Shown piece by piece: positions 1-7,600 of a DNA stretch of 8,869 nt. The notes beneath the pieces were generated by a model, which did no database searches, was not told the origin of the DNA, and worked only from the letters and a program-made list of their open reading frames with translations. Positions within the stretch are counted from its first letter, which is position 1, and each line of letters opens with the position of its first letter. The DNA comes from Thermodesulfovibrionales bacterium (GTDB lineage Bacteria > Nitrospirota > Thermodesulfovibrionia > Thermodesulfovibrionales > UBA1546): positions 1-8,869 of the forward strand of contig JASEHP010000055.1 in NCBI GenBank assembly GCA_030018605.1, in the 5' to 3' direction. The position numbers were made by a program, and so were the translations under genes.

Positions 1-52
1 GTGCGGCCCAATTTGCCCCTTTATCAAATTTACACAAAATAGTTGACAGTAC
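1..52. mobile_element. possible terminal segment of an insertion sequence, cut by the window edge
   Basis: This is non-coding DNA downstream of the Mut7-C gene. Positions 29-52 read inward on the minus strand as GGTACTGTCAACTATTTTGT followed by GTAA. From memory, this resembles terminal inverted repeats of IS256/Mutator-type elements, which often carry a GTGTAAA-like core and an outward-facing TTGACA-like box (here at 43-48, plus strand). If correct, the element lies to the left and its outer end abuts the Mut7-C stop codon at 53-55. No transposase, second inverted repeat or target duplication is inside the window, so this is a resemblance only. It could equally be an ordinary intergenic spacer. 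Confidence 0.25.
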
Positions 53-553
53 CTAAAACTTCTCTTTGAATCTCTTTGCATGAGAGCCTTCCCAGTAAAT
101 GCCTCCGCAATCCCCGCATTTCAGAAACCTCTTAAATCTGAGATAGACGTATTCCGGCACCAAACCCCTGACGCTTTCCTTCTCAACATCGCCGCTGAGA
201 ATGCCGTTGCATTTTGAGCATCTGGGAGAAACATCGCTCTTCAGATGAAAAACAGCAGCCATTTCAACAAGCTGCTCCATTGTGCTATTTGAACTTATCA
301 GCAGGAAGTCTTTGAAATTCCTGAAATTAAGGAAGTGCGTGTCTCTCGTCAGGACAATCCTGTTTTGCTGTTTCGCGATCTTCAGGACTTCCGCATCGCT
401 TATGTCTTTGTAATAGAGGGTGTCAAAACCGAGAAGTCTCAACCACCTTGCAAGCCGGCCAAGCATTGCATCGGCGATAAATCTAAAGTTTGGAGTGTTT
501 AGTCCGGAGTTTGGAGTTTTTATTTCACTCCTGACTCCGAACTCCGAACTCAT
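53..553 (-). CDS. Mut7-C / PIN-like RNase-domain protein with C-terminal zinc ribbon
   Basis: The protein has 166 residues from the ATG at 551-553 to the TAG at 53-55. It matches the Mut7-C family, a PIN-like fold named after the C-terminal part of Mut7 exonucleases and predicted to act on RNA. Residues 25-44 hold the family's opening signature (FIADAMLGRLARWLRLLGFD). Candidate metal-binding acids are D28, D53/E55 and D71 (in LTRD). Residues 112-115 (CSKC) and 146-149 (CGDC) form a four-cysteine zinc ribbon, followed by the family-typical IYWEGSH at 152-158. No signal peptide or membrane segment is seen, so it is probably cytoplasmic. It begins 7 bases after the rpoC stop, without a clear Shine-Dalgarno, and is probably cotranscribed. 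The first 22 residues (SEFGVRSE..., NTPN) are not family sequence: they are translated from a heptad repeat element. An alternative ATG at 464-466 would cut into the conserved domain, and one at 599-601 would overlap rpoC. The family assignment is firm. The substrate and the cellular role are unknown. Confidence 0.85.
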   Translation of the reverse strand: MSSEFGVRSEIKTPNSGLNTPNFRFIADAMLGRLARWLRLLGFDTLYYKDISDAEVLKIAKQQNRIVLTRDTHFLNFRNFKDFLLISSNSTMEQLVEMAAVFHLKSDVSPRCSKCNGILSGDVEKESVRGLVPEYVYLRFKRFLKCGDCGGIYWEGSHAKRFKEKF

Positions 554-554
554 G
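487..554. repeat. inverted pair of degenerate heptad repeats at the rpoC / Mut7-C junction
   Basis: On the plus strand, five units of 7 bases read AGTTTGG, AGTGTTT, AGTCCGG, AGTTTGG, AGTTTTT (487-521). After a short spacer come four units in the opposite sense: ACTCCTG, ACTCCGA, ACTCCGA, ACTCATG (527-554). The two halves can fold together. Positions 501-517 face 527-543 around a 9-base loop, with 14 Watson-Crick pairs, one G-T wobble and two mismatches. Four more pairs (493-496 with 548-551) lie beyond an internal loop and reach the first base pair of the start codon region. The element begins 6 bases beyond the rpoC stop codon. It contains the ATG of the Mut7-C gene and stays open in that frame throughout. 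No U-run follows the hairpin in the direction of transcription, so it does not look like an intrinsic terminator. Confidence 0.85.
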
Positions 555-560
555 ACTTTT

Positions 561-3500
561 TTATTCTTCGGGGGGCGCGGCAGGCTGCTCCGCTGGAGCA
601 AACAACTCTTGCACTTCCCGTTTCACAAATGTGTTCCTGTATTTTGATATGCCTGAACCTGCAGGAATAACTCTACCCATTATCACATTTTCCTTCAGAC
701 CCCTCAGTTCATCAACAGACCCGTTGATAGCAGCCTCTGTAAGAACCCTCGTGGTTTCCTGGAAGGATGCCGCAGATATAAAACTCTCTGTTGCAAGAGA
801 CGCCTTGGTTATGCCAAGAAGCAATGGCTTGCCCTGCGCAGGCTTTTTGCCTTTTCCTTTTATCTTTGCATTTTCTTCCTGAAACACCATCCTGTCCACC
901 TGTTCTCCTATCAATAAATTCGTGTCTCCGGCGTCTTCAACCCTTACTTTCTTCATCATCTGCCTTACAATAACCTCAATGTGTTTATCGTTTATGGACA
1001 CGCCCTGCAGACGGTAAACTTTCTGAACCTCATCAACCAGATATCTCTGGATCTCCTTAGGCCCAAGAATATCAAGTATGCTGTGAGGATTTACCGCTCC
1101 GTCCATTAACGGTTCGCCTGCCTTGACCCAGTCTCCTTCATGGACACTGACATGTTTGCCCTTGGGTATAAGGTATTCTCTTGATTCGCTGCTTCCTTTA
1201 ACTACAACAACCCTCATACCTTTATGCGCGCCCTTGAATTCCACCATGCCGTCAATCTCGGTGACGATTGCCTGCTCTTTCGGCCGCCTTGCTTCAAACA
1301 GTTCCGCAACTCTCGGAAGACCGCCTGTTATATCTTTTGTCTTTGTGGTCTCGCGGGGCATCTTTGCAAGAATATCGCCAGGAGCAACAACCGCATTTTT
1401 GTCAACAAGGATATGGGCGCCTGAAGGCAGCAGATACCGCGCGATATTGCCTGTTGAAGGAATCTTAAGCGTTACCTTGCCATGCTCATCCTTTATTGAT
1501 ATCCTGGGCCTCATGTTGGTGGGATAATCAATAATAACCTTGTGGGAAAGCCCTGTCATCTCATCCACTTCTTCCTTGATAGTTACGTTCTCAACAATAT
1601 CGCCAAGGGCTATTCTTCCGCCTACCTCTGTCAGTATCGGAGTTGAATAAGGATCCCATTCAACCAGTCTCTGTCCAATTCCCACCTTATGCCCGTTGCC
1701 GACAAGAAGCTTTGCTCCATAGACAATAGGGTATTTCTCTTTTTCCCTTCCCTTTGAATCTACAACAGTAATGCTCCCGTTTCTGTTCGTCACAACCAGC
1801 AAACCTTCCCTGTTTTTGACTGTGCTTATATTTACGAACTTTATAGTCCCTGAGTTCTTTGCCTCAAGCACTGTCTGTTCAACGATTTTTGAAGCTGCTC
1901 CGCCTATATGGAATGTCCTCATTGTCAGCTGGGTGCCTGGTTCGCCTATGGACTGGGCTGCTATGACCCCTACTGCTTCTCCGAGTTCAACATGCCCGCC
2001 CCTTGCAAGGTCTCTTCCATAACATGCGGCGCAGGCGCCAAATATAGACTGGCACGTGAGAACAGACCTTATCTTTGCCCTGTCTATTCCGGCGTCTATT
2101 ATTTTTTGGGTCAGTTCCTCGTCTATCGCGCTGTTTTTGCCGGCAATCTTCTCTTTTGATATCGGGTCTTTTATGTCTTCAGCAATTGTCCTTCCCAGAA
2201 TCCTTTCTTCCAGAGGCTGAATTATTTCACCGCCCTCTATAAGGGAAGTGACAACTATGCCGTCACTGGTGCCGCAATCTTCCTCCATTATAATTACATC
2301 CTGGGCAACATCAACCAGCCTCCTCGTAAGGTACCCTGAGTTAGCTGTTTTCAAAGCTGTGTCGGCCAGGCCTTTCCTTGCGCCATGCGTAGAGATGAAG
2401 TACTGAAGCGGGGTGAGGCCTTCCCTGAAGTTCGCGGTAATAGGGGTTTCAATAATCTCGCCTGAAGGCTTCGCCATGAGGCCTCTCATACCTGCAAGCT
2501 GCTTTATCTGCGCTGTGCTTCCCCTGGCCCCTGAATCAGCCATCATAAAGATGCTGTTAAACGACCTTCTTTCCTGGAGGTCTTCCTCTGAAAATTTCTT
2601 GCCGCCTTCTGCGCCGAGTTCCTTCATCATTTCATCGGCTATTTTTTCCGTAACATTAGCCCATATATCTATTACCTTATTGTATCGCTCGCCCTGAGTG
2701 ATAAGCCCGTCTCCATACTGCTTCTGCACGTCAATGACCTCATGCTCGGCTTCCCTTATAAGCTCCGCTTTTTGGGACGGTATATGCATATCAGCCATGC
2801 AGATGGATACGCCTGACTTTGTGGCATACTCAAACCCGAGCTTCTCAAGACTATCAAGAAACACCACTGTTGCCCTCTTGCCGGCATTTGCATAGGAGTA
2901 TTCTATTATCTTTGTGAGTTCCTTCTTTGTAAGAGTCTTGTTCACAAAAGAAAACGGAATTGCCTCCGGAACTATCTCGCTGAACAGCGCCCTTCCGCAT
3001 GTGCTGTCAACAAACTGTCCGTCCATCTTCACCTTTATTCTTGCATGTTCATCAAGGACTCCTGCATCATAAGCTATCCTCACGTCCCCTGCTCCGGAAA
3101 ACACCTTGCCCTCGCCTTTTGCGCCTGTCTTCTCCTTCGTCAAATAATATATTCCGAGAACCATGTCCTGCGTAGGCACAAGTATCGGTTTTCCGTTTGC
3201 AGGCGAAAGGATATTGTTAACTGCCATCATCAGAACCCGCGCCTCTATCTGCGCTTCTATTGACAGCGGCACATGAACTGCCATCTGGTCGCCGTCAAAA
3301 TCAGCGTTGAATGCTGTACAGACCAGAGGATGAAGCTTTATCGCCTTTCCTTCAACAAGCACGGGATCAAATGCCTGTATGCCAAGCCTGTGAAGGGTAG
3401 GAGCACGGTTTAAAAGCACGGGATGTTCTCCGATAACCTCTTCCAGCGCATCCCATACCTCAGGCTGTTCTTTTTCAACAAGCTTTTTTGCAGCCTTTAT

Positions 3501-4682
3501 AGTAGTAGCGAAACCCTTTTCCTCAAGCCTGCTGAACACAAGAGGTTTGAAGAGTTCCAGCGCCATCCTCTTTGGAAGGCCGCACTGATGAAGCCTAAGT
3601 TCAGGGCCTACTACAATAACAGACCTGCCTGAATAGTCAACGCGTTTTCCAAGGAGATTCTGGCGGAAACGTCCCTGCTTTCCTCTTATCATGTCGCTCA
3701 GAGACTTCAACGGCCTCTTCGTTGCCGTCTTCAATACACGGCCTCTCCTGCCGTTATCAAACAAGGCGTCAACTGCTTCTTGAAGCATCCTCTTCTCATT
3801 CTTTATGATTACGCTTGGAGCCTTTAATTCCATCAGCCTCTTTAATCTGTTGTTTCTGTTTATAACCCTCCGGTAAAGGTCATTCAGGTCTGATGTCGCA
3901 AACCTTCCGCCTTCAAGCGGCACCAACGGCCTAAGGTCAGGCGGCAGAACCGGTATTACATCCATTATCATCCACTCAGGCTTGTTCCCTGAATTCTTGA
4001 AAGACTCTACAACCTTGAGCCTCTTGGTGAGTTTCTTTTTAATGCCTATGGATACCGCGTCTCGTATCTTATGCTTCAGTTCTTTACCGAGGACATCAAG
4101 GTCCACTCTCCTGAGAAGTTCCCTTATTGCTTCAGCGCCCATTCCTGCTTTGAAACTTGTCCCAAGCTCTGCGCTCTTTTTCTTACATTCGTCTTCTGTG
4201 AGAAGTTCTTTCTCTTTAAGCTTTGTATCCCCGCGATCAATCACAACATAGCTTTCAAAATACAGCACCTTTTCAAGCTGCCGCATTGTCATGTCAAGCA
4301 ATGTGCCTATTCTGCTCGGCACGCCTTTGAGGAACCAGATATGCGCAACTGGAGTTGAAAGCTCTATATGCCCGAGCCTGTATCTTCTGACCTTGGACTG
4401 TATTACCTCAACGCCGCACTTATCACATACAACGCCCCTGTGCTTCATTCTTTTGTATTTTCCGCATATGCACTCCCAGTCCTTCATCGGGCCAAAGATT
4501 TTTGCACAGAAAAGGCCGTCACGCTCCGGCTTGAACGTCCGGTAGTTTATCGTCTCAGGTTTCTTAACCTCTCCGTAAGACCACTCCCTTATTTTTTCAG
4601 GAGAGGCAAGTTTAATTCTCAGCGCCTCATAGTCGGTTGGATTTTTCGGCCTTTGAAAAATAGTATAGGTTTCCTCTGCCAA
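561..4682 (-). CDS. rpoC: DNA-directed RNA polymerase subunit beta prime
   Basis: The protein has 1373 residues from a TTG start and is a complete RpoC, close to the E. coli length of about 1400. It forms the catalytic core with beta and carries the active-site magnesium. The N-terminal zinc-binding domain has C71, C73, C86 and C89. The catalytic loop NADFDGD is at 459-465, with D461, D463 and D465 chelating Mg2+. The bridge helix lies at about 770-800. The second zinc site uses C803, C877, C884 and C887. The trigger loop is at about 911-930 (MRTFHIGGAA). After it comes a long insertion (about 932-1115) like the SI3 module of Gram-negative enzymes. The C-terminal part (DKHIEVIVRQMMKK, LLGITKASLATESFISAASF) is intact, with a short Pro/Glu-rich tail. 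I chose the TTG at 4680-4682 because the protein then begins like the family (AEETYTIFQRP) and a strong ribosome binding site lies six bases upstream. The ATG at 4728-4730 would add 16 unrelated residues read from rpoB in another frame. Confidence 0.97.
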   Translation of the reverse strand: MAEETYTIFQRPKNPTDYEALRIKLASPEKIREWSYGEVKKPETINYRTFKPERDGLFCAKIFGPMKDWECICGKYKRMKHRGVVCDKCGVEVIQSKVRRYRLGHIELSTPVAHIWFLKGVPSRIGTLLDMTMRQLEKVLYFESYVVIDRGDTKLKEKELLTEDECKKKSAELGTSFKAGMGAEAIRELLRRVDLDVLGKELKHKIRDAVSIGIKKKLTKRLKVVESFKNSGNKPEWMIMDVIPVLPPDLRPLVPLEGGRFATSDLNDLYRRVINRNNRLKRLMELKAPSVIIKNEKRMLQEAVDALFDNGRRGRVLKTATKRPLKSLSDMIRGKQGRFRQNLLGKRVDYSGRSVIVVGPELRLHQCGLPKRMALELFKPLVFSRLEEKGFATTIKAAKKLVEKEQPEVWDALEEVIGEHPVLLNRAPTLHRLGIQAFDPVLVEGKAIKLHPLVCTAFNADFDGDQMAVHVPLSIEAQIEARVLMMAVNNILSPANGKPILVPTQDMVLGIYYLTKEKTGAKGEGKVFSGAGDVRIAYDAGVLDEHARIKVKMDGQFVDSTCGRALFSEIVPEAIPFSFVNKTLTKKELTKIIEYSYANAGKRATVVFLDSLEKLGFEYATKSGVSICMADMHIPSQKAELIREAEHEVIDVQKQYGDGLITQGERYNKVIDIWANVTEKIADEMMKELGAEGGKKFSEEDLQERRSFNSIFMMADSGARGSTAQIKQLAGMRGLMAKPSGEIIETPITANFREGLTPLQYFISTHGARKGLADTALKTANSGYLTRRLVDVAQDVIIMEEDCGTSDGIVVTSLIEGGEIIQPLEERILGRTIAEDIKDPISKEKIAGKNSAIDEELTQKIIDAGIDRAKIRSVLTCQSIFGACAACYGRDLARGGHVELGEAVGVIAAQSIGEPGTQLTMRTFHIGGAASKIVEQTVLEAKNSGTIKFVNISTVKNREGLLVVTNRNGSITVVDSKGREKEKYPIVYGAKLLVGNGHKVGIGQRLVEWDPYSTPILTEVGGRIALGDIVENVTIKEEVDEMTGLSHKVIIDYPTNMRPRISIKDEHGKVTLKIPSTGNIARYLLPSGAHILVDKNAVVAPGDILAKMPRETTKTKDITGGLPRVAELFEARRPKEQAIVTEIDGMVEFKGAHKGMRVVVVKGSSESREYLIPKGKHVSVHEGDWVKAGEPLMDGAVNPHSILDILGPKEIQRYLVDEVQKVYRLQGVSINDKHIEVIVRQMMKKVRVEDAGDTNLLIGEQVDRMVFQEENAKIKGKGKKPAQGKPLLLGITKASLATESFISAASFQETTRVLTEAAINGSVDELRGLKENVIMGRVIPAGSGISKYRNTFVKREVQELFAPAEQPAAPPEE

Positions 4683-4683
4683 T

Positions 4684-7600
4684 CTATTCCCCCTTACCTT
4701 TTTTCTCCAGAAGCTCGACATCAAGCGCAAGGCTCTGGAGTTCTTTTATTAATACATGGAAAGACTCAGGAACTCCTGGTTCCAGAGTCGCATCGCCCTT
4801 AACTATCGCCTCATACATACGGGTTCTGCCGGTTACATCATCACTTTTTACAGTGAGGAATTCCTGCAGAGTATGGGCTGCGCCGTATGCTTCCAGCGCC
4901 CAGACTTCCATTTCACCCAGCCTCTGGCCTCCAAACTGCGCCTTTCCTCCGAGCGGCTGCTGTGTTACCAGTGAATAAGGACCTATTGAGCGCGCATGCA
5001 TCTTGTCGTCAACAAGATGATGAAGTTTCAGCATATACATGTACCCGACAGTCACAGGTCTCTTGAACGGCTCGCCTGTCCTGCCGTCACAAAGTGTTAT
5101 CTGACCTGTGCTGGGAAGCCCTGCTTTGTTCAGCATATCCTTTATATCTCCCTCTTTTGCTCCTTCAAATACAGGTGTGGCAACATAAAGTCCAAGCGTC
5201 TTTGCCGCCCATCCCAGATGTGTTTCCAGTATCTGCCCAACATTCATTCTTGAAGGAACGCCCAGCGGGTTCAGGACTATGTCCACAGGCGTGCCGTCAG
5301 GAAGATATGGCATATCCTCATCAGGCAATACCATCGCCACTACGCCTTTATTTCCGTGCCTGCCCGCCATCTTATCGCCAATCTGCAGCTTGCGCTTCAT
5401 GGCTATGTATACTTTGACAAGCTTATTTACTCCGGACGGAAGCTCATCGCCTCTTTTAACCCTGTCAATGCGCTCATCATACCTTGATGCAAGGTAGCGC
5501 ACATGCTGGTTTGCTTCATTGCTTACAATGTCTATTTTTTCTTTCACATCAAAATCATCTATCTTCACGCTGATCAGATGTTCATTCTTGATTTTCTCTA
5601 TCTGTTTTTCCTTAAGTTTTTTGCCCTTCTGGCATATAACTTCCTTTGTCTTTGAATCTTTTACATCCTCTAAAACCTTCTGGTCAACAAGCAAATGTCT
5701 TATCTTGCGGAACTTATCTTCCTTTACTATCCGTATTTCTTCCTCCAGGTCGCGCTGAAGCCTTACAATGTCTTCTTCCTCTATGCTCTTTGCCCTCACA
5801 TCTTTCTCTGTGCCTTTTCTTGAAAACACCCTTGCATCTACAACTGTTCCCTCTATCCCGGGCGGCACATAAAGACAGCTCTCCTTGACGTCTTCAGCCT
5901 TTTCCCCGAATATTGCCCTTAAAAGTTTCTCCTCCGGAGTAAGCTGCGTCTCTCCTTTCGGCGTTACCTTCCCTACAAGTATATCGCCAGGCTTTACCTC
6001 TGCGCCGATTCTTATTATCCCGCTTTCATCAAGATCTTTAAGAGCTTCCTCTCCGACATTGGGAATATCCCTTGTAATTTCTTCCGGGCCGAGTTTTGTC
6101 TCTCTTGACTCTATTTCAAACTCTTCTATATGCACTGATGTGAAAACGTCTTCTTTTACAAGCCGTTCGCTTATAAGAATTGCGTCTTCAAAGTTGTACC
6201 CGCCCCAAGGCATAAAGGCAACAAGGACGTTCTTTCCGAGGGCAAGATCGCCCATGTCAGTGCAAGGGCCGTCTGCAAGAACACTGCCCTTTGTAACCAT
6301 ATCGCCTACATTCACTACAGGCTTCTGGTTTATGCATGTAGCCTGATTCGACCTTTGAAATTTTATAAGGCTGTATATATCAACCCGGCCTCCGTCTTCC
6401 TTACTCTTCACAACAATTCTTGAAGCGTCAACACTTTCAACTATGCCTGCTCTCTTTGCGATAACAAGAGCGCCTGAGTCCCTTGCAGCCACATACTCCA
6501 TTCCCGTGCCTACGATAGGCGCAGATGAAGAAAGCAAAGGCACTGCCTGCCTCTGCATGTTGGATCCCATCAGCGCCCTGTTTGCGTCATCGTTTTCAAG
6601 AAAAGGAACCATGGCTGCTGATACGCCGATAATCTGTTTGGGCGATACGTCCATATACTGTACTTCTTTGGGCGTTACCATTCTGAAATCTCCGCCTACC
6701 CTTGCAGAGACAGTCTCACCGACAAGACGCCCTTTTTTATCTACAGGTGAAGTCGCCTCGGCAATTATGAACTTCTCACCGTCAATAGCAGACAGATATT
6801 CAACCTCTTCTGTCACTCTTCCATCCGCAACTTTTCTGTATGGAACCTCTATAAACCCGAATTCATTAACCCTTGCATATGTTGCAAGTGATGTTATCAA
6901 GCCGATGTTGGGGCCTTCGGGCGTTTCTACAGGACATATTCTTCCGTAATGTGTAGGATGGACGTCCCTGACCTCAAAACCTGCGCGCTCCCTGGTGAGA
7001 CCGCCTGGGCCAAGCGCTGAGAGTCTTCTTTTATGCGTAATCTCAGACAGAGGGTTTGTTTGATCCATAAACTGGCTTAGCTGGCTTGTGCCGAAGAACT
7101 CCTTAACCGCAGCCATCACAGGTTTTGCATTTATCAGGTCGTGCGGCATTGCTTCCTCAAGCTCTGTAAGGGATAACTTTTCTTTTGTTGTCCGCTCCAT
7201 TCTGACAAGCCCTATCCTGAACTGATTTTCAAGCAGTTCTCCAACGCCCCTTATACGTCTGTTCCCAAGGTGATCTATATCGTCAACCTCACCTTTGCCT
7301 GTTCTCAATGAAAGGAGATAACGTACGATATCAACTATATCTTTATCTGTAAGGACTCTGGTCTCAAGCGGTATATCAAGTCCGAGTCTCTTATTTATCT
7401 TCAGCCTGCCGACCGGCGAAAGATCATATCGTATCGGATCAAAGAAAAGTCCCTTAAACAGTTCCTTTGCTGCGTTGATAGTGGGCGGTTCCCCGGGCCT
7501 GAGTTTTCTGTATATCTCAACCAGCGCCTCATCCTGCACATTGACTTTATCTGTCAACAATGTATCCCTGAGGGAAGAAAGATAATGGACATTATCTATA

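Noticed and set aside
43..71. Plus-strand promoter: TTGACA at 43-48, 17 bases, then TTGAAT at 66-71
   Set aside because: The -10 box matches only four of six consensus bases, and it would drive antisense transcription into the Mut7-C gene with no plus-strand gene to serve. It is of interest only if the IS end is confirmed, because some IS ends carry outward -35 boxes.
508..539. Rifampicin-resistance substitutions in RpoB (residue numbers, within 4684-8613)
   Set aside because: The key residues Q514, D517, H527 and S532 are all wild type. The differences from E. coli in this stretch are conservative (for example T519, L531).
487..554. Intrinsic terminator after rpoC
   Set aside because: The hairpin is present, but no U-run follows it in the transcribed direction, and an intact gene begins inside the element.
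487..554. CRISPR array
   Set aside because: The units are 7 bases, contiguous and degenerate, in two opposite orientations, with no unique spacers.
554..601. Upstream start for the Mut7-C gene at the ATG 599-601
   Set aside because: It would overlap the end of rpoC by about 40 bases and encode residues that are an rpoC shadow. The ATG at 551-553 is closer and has a normal spacing to the rpoC stop.
4683..4730. Extended rpoC start at the ATG 4728-4730, adding 16 residues (MRLMSSFWRKKVRGNR)
   Set aside because: The extension is rpoB sequence read in another frame, is unlike RpoC N-termini, and has no ribosome binding site. The TTG at 4680-4682 fits the family start and has a well-placed one.
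930..6949. Many plus-strand open frames of 60-170 codons opposite rpoC and rpoB, for example 5885-6346 and 6443-6949
   Set aside because: They are antisense shadows of highly conserved polymerase genes, lack recognisable domains and plausible ribosome binding sites, and have low-complexity Ser/Leu/Pro-rich composition typical of complement frames.
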